DNA of 39,850 bases from contig NZ_JAUXYL010000034.1 of NCBI RefSeq assembly GCF_030694375.1, forward strand, positions 1 through 39,850, in the 5' to 3' direction. Below, in pieces: positions 32,590-39,850 of the stretch. Every line of letters begins with the position of its first letter. Position 1 is the first letter of the stretch. The notes beneath the pieces were generated by a model that saw only the letters and a list, made by a program, of their open reading frames with translations, was not told where the DNA came from and ran no database searches. The stretch comes from Algoriphagus sp. (GTDB taxonomy: Bacteria > Bacteroidota > Bacteroidia > Cytophagales > Cyclobacteriaceae). A program made the translations under genes and the position numbers.

Positions 32590-32813
32590 ATTGCCCAATT
32601 TTTAAATCGGCAAATAAAATTTTGATAAATCCATTAAAATCAGATTAAATCTTAGCTAATAGTCAAGACTTCGAGCAATTGACAAATTGATTATAAAAAT
32701 GGAAATTCTTCACGTTTCATTTCCTTTTTGTAGTAAAAAATGAATAAAAATTAAAAATAATGTAAAAAAATAAAATAAAACTTGCCAAAATTTTAATAAA
32801 CCAATCATATTTC

Positions 32814-32821
32814 TAATTTTG
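32814..32821 (+). promoter_or_regulatory. Possible -7 element upstream of tRNA-like RNA 2
   Basis: TAATTTTG matches TAnnTTTG. The nearest TTG is 29 bases upstream, too far for a normal -33. It would put the GAAA-loop hairpin (32857-32878) in the leader of RNA 2, parallel to the leader hairpin of RNA 1, but the link is speculative. Confidence 0.35.
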
Positions 32822-32856
32822 GGTCATAATTTTCTCAAACCTATTCAACCTATTGC

Positions 32857-32878
32857 AAAAAGCTCGAAAGAGCTTTTT
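32857..32878 (+). terminator. GAAA-tetraloop hairpin with T-tract
   Basis: AAAAAGCTC-GAAA-GAGCTTTTT, a perfect 9-bp stem whose 3' arm ends in five T. It reads as an intrinsic terminator 75 bases before tRNA-like RNA 2; no gene that it would end is recognised, so it may be part of a leader or attenuator. Confidence 0.65.
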
Positions 32879-32952
32879 GATTATCAGTCGGTTAGAGGAT
32901 TTTCTGCTAAAGTGTAGAAACAAGTTCTAAACAGATTAAAAGTGCCACATCT

Positions 32953-33101
32953 TGTAGGATGTTGAAACTGGCAGACATGCCCTCCTGTCTCGGGGGTGAG
33001 GATCCTGTCCCGGTAACTATCGGGATCGGGACTGGATAAAGCGTAATTCTACCGGACTACTGCCTAACTGCCTCGTGGAGGTTCGAATCCTTCTCCTACA
33101 G
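32953..33101 (+). ncRNA. tRNA-like RNA 2, longer homologue of RNA 1
   Basis: Same architecture as RNA 1: acceptor TGTAGGA/TCCTACA (32953-32959/33094-33100), G73 at 33101, D loop AAACTGGCAGA, anticodon stem CCCTC/GGGGG around CTGTCTC (anticodon GTC at 32987-32989), T arm identical to copy 1. The D stem has a T-T mismatch (TTG/CAT). Variable-arm stem is GAGG/CCTC (32998-33001/33071-33074), changed in compensatory fashion from GGAG/CTCC. The first inner hairpin is long, ATCC-T-GTCCCG paired with CGGGAC-T-GGAT (33002-33037), and its tip includes a CCCGGTAACTATCGGG palindrome. Then come the shared AAAGC and TGCCTAACT blocks with a GC-GTA/TAC-T-GC hairpin. 149 bases. No clear promoter directly upstream; a terminator follows at 33106. 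Confidence 0.8.
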
Positions 33102-33105
33102 CAAT

Positions 33106-33154
33106 ACCAAAAAGCAATGCATAGCATTGCTTTTGGTGTTTTTGGGCTTTTTTT
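33106..33154 (+). terminator. Terminator of tRNA-like RNA 2
   Basis: AGCAATGC-ATA-GCATTGCT extended by ACCAAAA/TTTGGT with one bulged A, followed by GTTTTTGGGC and a seven-T run. It starts 5 bases after the RNA's 3' end. Confidence 0.82.
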
Positions 33155-33191
33155 ATACTATCTTTTCAGCGCTTAAGATTACTTGACTTTT

Positions 33192-36100
33192 ATGGAACCT
33201 GGGAAAAGGGAGAAATATTTTACCCATCCTATTCGAAAAAAAATAATTCGCTGGGGGATGGTAGGAGTGCTTTCCCTGCTTTTTTTGGAATTTGTTGTCT
33301 ATTTCGGATCCAATCTTTTTCTCTCAAAATTTGCCCAACGGAAAATCAACGAAGCCACGGGGAATATTTATGAGATTGATTTCAATCGATTTAGTTTTTC
33401 GCTCCTGAGAAGGGGGTTTTTCATGGATGGGATAGTCATGAGACCTATCAACCCTGAAATCAGAAGAGAAGATCAGACACTTTTTGATATGAGGCTGGAT
33501 CAGATTGCCTTTACTGGCCTCTGGTATAATTTCCGTGAAAAAAGATTCACAATTGGTAAAATCTACATTGACAACCCGAATATCATTCTTGATTTACCTC
33601 CAAATACCGATTCACAAGAGCAGAAAAATACGGGTCTCTTAAAGGGGAATGTGAAAAAAGTGTCTCCGATTAAGGCACTGGAAGAAGAAATCAAAAAAAC
33701 CGTAAAAAGAGCCAATCTCACAGGCCTGATGATTGAAGAAGTTGAAATTGATCATGCAAACATTTTCTTTTTCAACTTCCTAAGCCAAGACGCACTTCAG
33801 GCTGAAAACACCTCCTTGATCGTCCGGGGCATTGACTTTTCCACTCAAAAGGAATGGAAAACTCCTTTCAATGCCAAAGGATTTGAGTTTGATCTTGACC
33901 AAGTTACTTTTCCCTTGCCCGACGGGGTACATATCATTCGTGCGGAGCGTGTGAAGGTTTCTTCCCTGGATAATTTGATCGATATCCAAAATATCATTCT
34001 GACTCCTGACAAAAGCAAGGAGAGTAAAGCCTATTACCAAGTAGCACTTGATCAGTTGCGCGTCGGTAACGTGGACCTCAACAAGGCGTTCATGACTTCG
34101 GTATTGAATATTGACGAATTAATTCTGGATTATCCGGACTTTAAAGTAGAGAGTAATCCAAGGGCAAAGTCCGACAGTGCCGCCTCAGGAGATCTGAATG
34201 ATTTCATCAGAGGCAGCCTTGAATCGGTTCTGATCAAGGAGTTATCGGTCAACAAGGGGAAGTTTATCAGGTCGGAGGTAGATGATACCCTGAAAAACCG
34301 CATAGAGCTTGATGAATTGGATTTCAAAATGATTCAATTCTACCTTGGTGAGGATTCAATCCGACGCAAGAATCAATTTTTCTACGGGAAAGATGCGGCA
34401 ATGAACATCAAAGGCAGCCGGGTGTATCTGGGTGATCAAATTCATATTTTACAGGGTGAAGAAGTGAGTTTTTCTTCATTTAAGGATGAGCTTCTCGTTC
34501 GCAACTTGACCATAAAACCCAGGATAAGAACCTTCACTTCCCTAAATCCGGAAAATCTTATTCAGGTTGAGTTGACGGAGTTTTCAATAGAAGGCATTAA
34601 CCTCAGAAAACTATATAATGAGGGGATATTGGTTGCTGATGAAATTCTCGTTTATCGTCCTCAGGTAGAGTTCACGGATCTTATGTATTCCAATTCACTG
34701 GAGAAGGATCAGGTGCCTGTTGCAGAGATTATTTCAAGTTTGGTCAGTCGGGTTGAAATTAGAAGGTTCGAGGTGCAGGAAGGATTGATCCAATTTAAAG
34801 ATGATCGCGGGGAAAGAAGCAATGACATCGGATTCGAAAAATTCAGTATTCGTCTGGAGGATTTGACTCTGTTTGATGCGCCAGAATTGCCACTTTCCGA
34901 TAAATTGTCAATCGGTGAAATCTACCTTTCCCTTGATCAGTATCGCTTGAAATTGAGGGATAACCTGCACTCCATTTTAGCGGATAAACTGGTAGTGGAC
35001 TCTAAAAGGCAACTTCTTGAAGTAGTTAACCTGACCATTCGCCCCGAAAATCAGGAACAGATTCAGGCTTCCTTGGATACCTATGGGCAAACCGCCGCAA
35101 TTGATTTTTTTGTGCCGGTTTTCCGGGCCGAAGGCATTGATATCAAGTCGGCTTTTTATGATGAAAAACTCTTCGTAAAACAGATTTTTCTTCCGGGACC
35201 TGTTTTTACGATTTCCAACTACAGAGAAAAAGCCAGATCCATCGAAACACCCGAGTCACCCGATGAGGTCAAAAATCTGCTTTTGGGATATTTTAAGGTC
35301 ATTCAAATTGACTCCCTCAGCTTAGATAATGCTCAGATTAAGTATCAAAGTTTGGTGGAAAATAAGCGCTCTGTTTTTGAAGAGGATAATTTTTCACTTA
35401 ACCTGAAAAACTTCATTCTCGACCAGGATGCCTTGATCAAAGAGAATAAAACATTGTTTTCAGATGAAATTGACCTTGTCTTCAACAATTATTCCTTCAG
35501 CCTTGCCGGAGGAAAGTACGAAGTCTCCACGGACAAGCTGCAATACAATTCAAAAACGCAGTCGATTGAAATCAAAGATTTAGAGTTGGTGCCCAATGAA
35601 CAAGTCGCCGGAAGAATTCAATTGGGACTGCAATTTCCAAAGGTGAGTTTTAAAGGGGTTGATATAGAAGAGTTCTTTTTCGAAAACAAACTTGATTTGG
35701 ACAAACTCGAAATAGATCAAGGGACCATTGAAATAGGAATTGATCAGAAGGTTGCCTCAAAATCATCCACTATCCAAGCAAAAAATCTCAAAAAAAGAAC
35801 CTTGGATGAGATAGTAATCGATACCATTCAGGCTAAAAACGCGACCGTATCAATCAACTATCAAGTGAACGAATCAGTGCTGAACTCCATAGAAACAGGG
35901 TTTGAATTGATGATTCGTGAGTTTCGATTGGACTCAACCATTACCACCAAAAAAAATGTGGAGGAAATGTACAAGGAAGTCAATTTGAAGCTCAACGCAT
36001 TTAGGTTTGCGCTGCCTGACAGTGTGCATACCTTAGGTTTTTCGCAAGTGGCCATAGGGACACTTGGAGATGAGATTACTTTTTCGGATTTCTACATGAC

Positions 36101-37541
36101 TCCGAAAGACCAATTCGGAAAGCCTGGAAATCCGGTTTTAGATGCCAAAATTGACCGTTTGATTTTAAGAAACAATCAGATTGCTGAGATACAAGAGACA
36201 GGGATCTTTGACCTGAGGGATATTCGAATGGTAAATCCCAAAGTTCATTTGTATCTGGATTCTGTCAAAATGGACAAAAAAGCCAGTTCATCAGGGAAAC
36301 TTAAATCCTCGACGGCATTGGTCCAATCCATTTTGTTAGGCGACCTTCATCTTGAAAACGGTGAGCTTACGATTCATAAGAAAGGGAAAGGCCCTATTCC
36401 ACGATTGGATTTTCAGGGTATAGCAGTGGATGTGGAGGGATTGAATATTAATCTGTTGGATCAAAATCAGTCCCTCGATCTAAAAAAACTGGCAGAAGTA
36501 AATTCCCGCTTTGGCTTTAAAAATTACTCCATTTTTACCCCTGACAGTCTTTATAAAATAGACATTGGAAGTGTTGACTACAGCGATCAAAGTCTGTTGC
36601 TCGAAAAGATTTACTATCGCCCTGTTGATGGGAACTATGCCTTATTACGAAAACTTCCCTATCAAACAGATGCAGTTACGGCGCGAATTGATGCGCTTAG
36701 ACTCAATCGGGTAGATCTTCAAAGTTATTTGGAAGCCAATATATTCAAGGCAAATGAACTGATCATTGAAAGACCTCAGGTGGACTTGTTTAGAGACAAA
36801 AGATACCCGATCGACAGTGCTGCGCTGAAGCCCATGCCCCAGTTTTTGTTGGAGCATGCCGGTATTAACGCGGACTTGGATTCCCTTATCCTAAAGGATG
36901 GTCTGGTGAGGTATTTTGAATTTGCCCAAAAGGGAATGGTCCCCGGCATGCTGGAATTCGGTCGTATCAACGCGATGATGGCACCTTTTTATCTGCGAAA
37001 ACCGGAACAGGAGTATCCGGCTGATCGCCTGCAATTGAATATGGAGGCCTATCTGATGAATGCGGCTAAACTTAACCTCAATGCAGCGCTGTATTTTACA
37101 GGGAAGTACCCCATGGATGTCACCGCGAGTGTGGACAAATTTGCCTTTAGCGAAGTGAATGATTTCCTTTCAAAAACACTCTTTGTAAAAGCGGTGGATG
37201 GAACTGTGTCTGGCGGAAATTGGAAATTTACCCTAACAGAAGAGGAAGCCATCGGTGATATGGAATTCGCCTATGATGACCTCAAGATTCAGTTTTTGGA
37301 CTCCCTCACTTTGGATCAGGGAAAAGGCAGATTGAGAGTTTATACCTTTGCGGCGAACTTTATCGCAAAAAGCAGAAATCCGAGAGGACTCTCTTCGAAG
37401 GTGGTTTCCCGGAGGATTTATGAGCAGCGCGACAAGCGGAAGTTCGTTTTTAACGCTTGGTGGAAAGCAACCTTCAGCGGATTGAAGGGTACCTTTGGAT
37501 TGGGCAGGGCTAAAGTCCCGAAGGGTAGGGAGGAGGAATAG
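33192..37541 (+). CDS. Giant AsmA-like (bridge-type) envelope protein
   Basis: 1449 residues from the ATG at 33192; a TTG three codons upstream also opens the frame. One transmembrane helix near the N-terminus (MVGVLSLLFLEFVVYFGSNLF, about 21-40) is followed by a periplasmic body of beta-strand repeats. These carry recurring short blocks such as INEATGNIYEIDFNRFSF, VELTEFSIEGINLRKLY and FKGVDIEEFFFENKLDL, the pattern of AsmA/TamB/YhdP lipid-bridge proteins. The C-terminal part has the AsmA-like signature AALYFTGKYPMDVTASVDKF, VDGTVSGGNWKFTL and AIGDMEFAYDDLKI. Such proteins are thought to move phospholipids between membranes through a hydrophobic groove; this role is inferred from fold-level resemblance only. 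It ends in a basic tail (KVPKGREEE). A possible -7 element TATCTTTT lies at 33159. No operon partner. Confidence 0.78.
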   Translation: MEPGKREKYFTHPIRKKIIRWGMVGVLSLLFLEFVVYFGSNLFLSKFAQRKINEATGNIYEIDFNRFSFSLLRRGFFMDGIVMRPINPEIRREDQTLFDMRLDQIAFTGLWYNFREKRFTIGKIYIDNPNIILDLPPNTDSQEQKNTGLLKGNVKKVSPIKALEEEIKKTVKRANLTGLMIEEVEIDHANIFFFNFLSQDALQAENTSLIVRGIDFSTQKEWKTPFNAKGFEFDLDQVTFPLPDGVHIIRAERVKVSSLDNLIDIQNIILTPDKSKESKAYYQVALDQLRVGNVDLNKAFMTSVLNIDELILDYPDFKVESNPRAKSDSAASGDLNDFIRGSLESVLIKELSVNKGKFIRSEVDDTLKNRIELDELDFKMIQFYLGEDSIRRKNQFFYGKDAAMNIKGSRVYLGDQIHILQGEEVSFSSFKDELLVRNLTIKPRIRTFTSLNPENLIQVELTEFSIEGINLRKLYNEGILVADEILVYRPQVEFTDLMYSNSLEKDQVPVAEIISSLVSRVEIRRFEVQEGLIQFKDDRGERSNDIGFEKFSIRLEDLTLFDAPELPLSDKLSIGEIYLSLDQYRLKLRDNLHSILADKLVVDSKRQLLEVVNLTIRPENQEQIQASLDTYGQTAAIDFFVPVFRAEGIDIKSAFYDEKLFVKQIFLPGPVFTISNYREKARSIETPESPDEVKNLLLGYFKVIQIDSLSLDNAQIKYQSLVENKRSVFEEDNFSLNLKNFILDQDALIKENKTLFSDEIDLVFNNYSFSLAGGKYEVSTDKLQYNSKTQSIEIKDLELVPNEQVAGRIQLGLQFPKVSFKGVDIEEFFFENKLDLDKLEIDQGTIEIGIDQKVASKSSTIQAKNLKKRTLDEIVIDTIQAKNATVSINYQVNESVLNSIETGFELMIREFRLDSTITTKKNVEEMYKEVNLKLNAFRFALPDSVHTLGFSQVAIGTLGDEITFSDFYMTPKDQFGKPGNPVLDAKIDRLILRNNQIAEIQETGIFDLRDIRMVNPKVHLYLDSVKMDKKASSSGKLKSSTALVQSILLGDLHLENGELTIHKKGKGPIPRLDFQGIAVDVEGLNINLLDQNQSLDLKKLAEVNSRFGFKNYSIFTPDSLYKIDIGSVDYSDQSLLLEKIYYRPVDGNYALLRKLPYQTDAVTARIDALRLNRVDLQSYLEANIFKANELIIERPQVDLFRDKRYPIDSAALKPMPQFLLEHAGINADLDSLILKDGLVRYFEFAQKGMVPGMLEFGRINAMMAPFYLRKPEQEYPADRLQLNMEAYLMNAAKLNLNAALYFTGKYPMDVTASVDKFAFSEVNDFLSKTLFVKAVDGTVSGGNWKFTLTEEEAIGDMEFAYDDLKIQFLDSLTLDQGKGRLRVYTFAANFIAKSRNPRGLSSKVVSRRIYEQRDKRKFVFNAWWKATFSGLKGTFGLGRAKVPKGREEE

Positions 37542-37550
37542 AGATTTTTT

Positions 37551-38050
37551 CACCGCGGTGAACTCCATGTTTTTTACCACTGAGGACTCGGAGAAAAGGA
37601 GGTTTAGGGGTTAAGCTTTGAACTTGACTTTTAAACTTTTTGGCTCAAACAGTCTTTTTCAAGTTCACAAAGAGAAAAGCTGAAGCTTTTTGTAATTACC
37701 GCGGAGGCTATGGAGGTTTTTACAACATAGAAACATAGGTCCATATAGTTTCCATTTCTTAACGGTTTTATGCTATGATTTCTATGTGGCTATGTGGTTT
37801 GAGTTTTTTTTGCTAAAATACCCTTTTCAAGACCGCAGAGGTATTCGCTTCGCTCTATATTTAATTTCGGAAAGCGTTTACCTCGTTTTTTTGTTTTTAG
37901 CCGCTAAGATCGCAAAGGGACGCAAAGAAATTTCACCTCGGAGGCCACAGAGAAAAAAGAATTTAGGAACTTAGTTCTCTGAGGAAGGACTTTTTTTGAA
38001 AAAATTGTTTTCCCGCTGATCAGCGCTGAAAAACTCGCTGAATTTCGCAG
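37551..38050. repeat. Mosaic of short dispersed-type repeat units
   Basis: Units seen include CACCGCGGTG (37551), ACCACTGAGGACTCGGAG (37576-37593), ACCGCGGAGGCTATGGAGG (37698-37716), ACATAGAAACATAGG (37725-37739), its inverted relative CTATGTGGCTATGTGG (37782-37797), ACCGCAGAGG (37832), a GCCGCTAAG-CGCAAAG-CGCAAAG run (37900-37927), CACCTCGGAGGCCACAGAG (37934-37952) and CGCTGATCAGCG (38014). Each unit is itself a two- or three-fold repeat of about 8-10 bases. Not coding. Confidence 0.6.
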
Positions 38051-38110
38051 ATTTTCTTTGTGCCTTTTGACCTTTTTGGCAAAACCAAAAAGCCTTAGTA
38101 ACGGTTAGCG

Positions 38111-38228
38111 CAAGTCTTTCGACTTGTGTGCCTACGATACTGCAGTCTTCAGACTGCCTGAAAAGAAATGATCTCACTAGCAGTCAGGAGACTGCATCAT
38201 TAATGGTCCAAGTCTGAAGACTTGAACC
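38111..38228. repeat. Array of four REP-like hairpins
   Basis: Four 16-base hairpins with 6-bp stems and 4-base loops: CAAGTC/GACTTG (38111-38126), GCAGTC/GACTGC (38142-38157), GCAGTC/GACTGC (38180-38195), CAAGTC/GACTTG (38209-38224). The stems are in an A-B-B-A order. The last extends to GGT/ACC at 38205-38228. They resemble mobilised REP elements; no RAYT transposase is in the window. Confidence 0.72.
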
Positions 38229-38252
38229 AAAGACAGGGAAGGTTCAAAATAT

Positions 38253-38278
38253 AAAAGGCCATGGTATGTACCACAGCC
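38253..38278 (-). terminator. Terminator of the glycine-rich T9SS gene
   Basis: On the minus strand, GGC-TG-TGGTA-CA-TACCA-TG-GCC is followed by TTTTA. It lies about 28 bases after the stop codon at 38306. The stem has two internal mismatched pairs, so confidence is moderate. Confidence 0.55.
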
Positions 38279-38305
38279 CTTCAAGTTTTTTTAATTATAA
38301 AAGTT

Positions 38306-39850
38306 TTACTTCTTGATCAGTTTAAGCTGTTCCGATTGACTGCCCCAAATCAGTTGTATGATATACATTCCCGGTCTGGCATTTTCCAGATGGGAGTTAA
38401 CCACGTTGGATACTGCATCCGGGGATGAGACAGAATAGGAAGAGAAGATTCCTCGAATGTCGGAGATCCTTACTTGAATTGTTCCATCGGTGTAGCCCGT
38501 ATTATCGATCATTGCCACCGTCACCGGTGCTTTCAAATCACTTGGATTTGGATAACCTATCCATGCTGTGTTTCCTTTGATAGGATTAACTTGAATGGAA
38601 CGAGTCAAACTGTAACTGAAGTCCCCCTTCATATCCACTTGCTTCAGTCTGTAGAAGATATTTCCACCGGTAGCTGGAAGCTCAGTGTCTGTAAATTCAT
38701 AGTCTACAGTAGTGTCAGAGTAGCCAGCCCCTTGAACTTCACCCACTTTAGTCCAAGTTCTCACATCATTTACTGCCCGCTCAATTTCGAAATGGGAGTT
38801 TTCCCATTCCCGGGATGTCGCCCAAGAGAGTTGCCCGGATCTTGACTGTGGATCATGTTTTGCATTGAAATAAAGGTATTCTACACCGAGGATTCTAAAG
38901 TTGAAGAAGGTTACATAAACCACTCCTTGTCCTCCATTGCCGCCTCCTGTCGTTCCCGCTCCTCCACCCGAACCGGTATAGATAGTACCGTTGTTGCCTA
39001 CCCCATTGTCAGAGGCAGTTCCTCCGATTCTAACTCCATTTGCTGAACCTCCCAGTCCTGGACTATTTGTATTTCCATTGAAATTATAACCTATTCCTCC
39101 TCCTCCGGCTCCATAGCCATAGGTAGAACCTGCCAGTACAAAAGTACTCCCATTTCCCCCATCACCAGGTTGTGACAGACCAACGCCGCTACCACTTCCA
39201 TCTTCTCCTACTTGGCTGGCGCCCCCACCACCTCCACCGGCTCGGGCATGGCCGTCTCCATTTCCTTTCCCTCCATTTCCTCCATTTCTTCCTTGGCCAG
39301 GAGTACCAGAACCTCCAAATCCAGGTGTGTTGGTCGGTGTAGTACCATATGCTCCACCACCTCCTGATGCTCCGTTATTTCCATTTAGATTGTTAAATGA
39401 GCCTCCACCTCCGCCTCCTAGGGCGTTGAGATTTACAATAATATTTCCTCCTGGATCAGGGATGGTTGAAGTCACTGAGGAACTTCCCCCATTTCCCCCT
39501 TTTATGTTAACATTTGTGGATCCAAGTCCCCCCCCGCCAACTTTTATATTTAAAGAATTTCCTGCAGCAATCCCAAATGCTGAAGTACTGGTAACGGTAG
39601 TTGAGGCAAAACCACCGCCACCACCGCCACCACCCGTGAAGCCCCTTCCACCACCACCGCCACCACCAACGGCATGGACAGAGAATTCAACGAGGCCTTC
39701 CGGAATATCCCAAATATCATCACAAATAAATCGGATGACAGTTGTGCCTGAAATAGCACCATCGTCAATGATTTCGATACAGTCAAATTTATTGGCATCA
39801 GGACAGGAATAGGAAATATTAACTGTACCATTAGGTCCTGCACCTCCTCC
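38306..39850 (-). CDS. Glycine-rich surface protein with T9SS type A sorting domain (5' partial)
   Basis: The frame is open from the stop at 38306 to the right edge, so at least 514 residues are present and the N-terminus is missing. The visible N-terminal part reads PNGTVNISYSCPDANKFDC and ICDDIWDIPEGLVEFSVHAV, then about 250 residues dominated by Gly, Asn and Ser (GGGGGG runs, GGNGGKGNGDG, GSTYGYGAGGGG), then YVTFFNFRILGVEYLYFNAK. The C-terminal 180 residues hold a fibronectin-like region (GQLSWATSREWENSHFEIER) and a type A sorting domain ending LENARPGMYIIQLIW and KLIKK. It is probably exported by T9SS and displayed on the surface; the Gly-rich core resembles adhesive or cold/wall-associated coat proteins, but no function is assigned. 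A Pro-rich frame on the other strand (39327-39812) is its antisense shadow. Confidence 0.88.
   Translation of the reverse strand, partial: GGGAGPNGTVNISYSCPDANKFDCIEIIDDGAISGTTVIRFICDDIWDIPEGLVEFSVHAVGGGGGGGRGFTGGGGGGGGFASTTVTSTSAFGIAAGNSLNIKVGGGGLGSTNVNIKGGNGGSSSVTSTIPDPGGNIIVNLNALGGGGGGSFNNLNGNNGASGGGGAYGTTPTNTPGFGGSGTPGQGRNGGNGGKGNGDGHARAGGGGGGASQVGEDGSGSGVGLSQPGDGGNGSTFVLAGSTYGYGAGGGGIGYNFNGNTNSPGLGGSANGVRIGGTASDNGVGNNGTIYTGSGGGAGTTGGGNGGQGVVYVTFFNFRILGVEYLYFNAKHDPQSRSGQLSWATSREWENSHFEIERAVNDVRTWTKVGEVQGAGYSDTTVDYEFTDTELPATGGNIFYRLKQVDMKGDFSYSLTRSIQVNPIKGNTAWIGYPNPSDLKAPVTVAMIDNTGYTDGTIQVRISDIRGIFSSYSVSSPDAVSNVVNSHLENARPGMYIIQLIWGSQSEQLKLIKK

Larger units (their letters stand above)
32127..33191. 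other. Protein-free region of about 1 kb carrying two structured RNAs
   Basis: AT-rich, with no credible protein gene. It contains a hairpin after rluD (32232-32267), a promoter (32333-32365), tRNA-like RNA 1 (32402-32526), its terminator (32558-32589), a second hairpin terminator (32857-32878), tRNA-like RNA 2 (32953-33101) and its terminator (33106-33154). Confidence 0.75.
37542..38305. other. Repeat-rich intergenic region
   Basis: About 760 bases with no credible gene. The first 500 bases are a mosaic of short CCGCxGAG/CGCAAAG/ACATAG-type repeat units (listed separately). 38111-38228 is an array of four similar hairpins. The end holds a terminator for the next minus-strand gene. Confidence 0.65.

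Noticed and set aside
32402..33101. Ordinary tRNA-Leu or tRNA-Asp genes
   Set aside because: The anticodon, U37, and a 53-77 base branched variable arm do not fit either standard tRNA; the tRNA-like fold itself is well supported.
32402..33101. CRISPR array or tracrRNA
   Set aside because: Only two repeats, with different internal lengths, no regular spacers and no cas genes in the window.
37786..37974. Short open frame of 62 codons in the repeat region
   Set aside because: It lies in repeat mosaic sequence, with no ribosome-binding site or similarity.
39327..39812. Proline-rich open frame on the plus strand
   Set aside because: It is the antisense image of the glycine-rich codons of the T9SS gene, which has a sorting domain and a clear stop.

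Overview
The window looks like a chromosomal segment of a Bacteroidota bacterium, most likely a Cytophagales member of the Algoriphagus/Cyclobacteriaceae kind. The lineage evidence is two proteins with type IX secretion (T9SS) C-terminal sorting domains, an Oar-like TonB-dependent receptor, an Lnb/DUF4105 protein, an OmpA protein with PD40 repeats, and promoter elements matching the Bacteroidota -7 consensus TAnnTTTG. Genus is an inference; there is no rRNA gene here.

Layout. 1-7278: the 3' part of a double-OmpA protein, a GH16 beta-glucanase, rluF, an M23 peptidase, aspS and a YhhN-family membrane protein. 7625-13790: an Oar-like receptor, an AT-rich orphan lipoprotein, and a compact ORF-less group IIC intron sitting directly behind that lipoprotein gene's terminator; this is the most accessory-looking part. 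13988-20279: an operon of alpha/beta hydrolase, RND adaptor, RND pump and TolC-type channel. 20413-31044: MltF-type transglycosylase, RidA, GntP permease, a T9SS cargo protein, Lnb/DUF4105, uvrB, an AlbA_2 protein and a PLP-dependent deaminase/desulfhydrase. 31092-33101: rluD followed by about 1 kb with no protein gene that carries two tRNA-like RNAs. 33192-37541: a 1449-residue AsmA-like envelope protein. 37542-38305: a repeat-rich spacer. 38306-right edge: a glycine-rich T9SS protein, 5' truncated by the window.

The most unusual item is the pair of tRNA-like RNAs at 32402-32526 and 32953-33101. Each has a complete tRNA body (7-bp acceptor stem, tRNA-Leu-like D arm, 5-bp anticodon stem, canonical T arm, G73). 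Each also has an Asp-type anticodon loop (GUC with C38 but U37) and a very long variable arm that folds as a three-way junction. The variable-arm stem shows compensatory changes between the copies (GGAG/CTCC against GAGG/CCTC), so the structure appears to be under selection. Each copy is followed by its own intrinsic terminator and the first has a good promoter. I know of no described RNA with this architecture.

Most other genes are housekeeping or envelope functions: rRNA pseudouridylation, tRNA charging, DNA repair, peptidoglycan turnover, lipoprotein maturation, efflux and envelope lipid handling. No CRISPR array, complete insertion sequence, prophage, rRNA gene or replication origin was seen.
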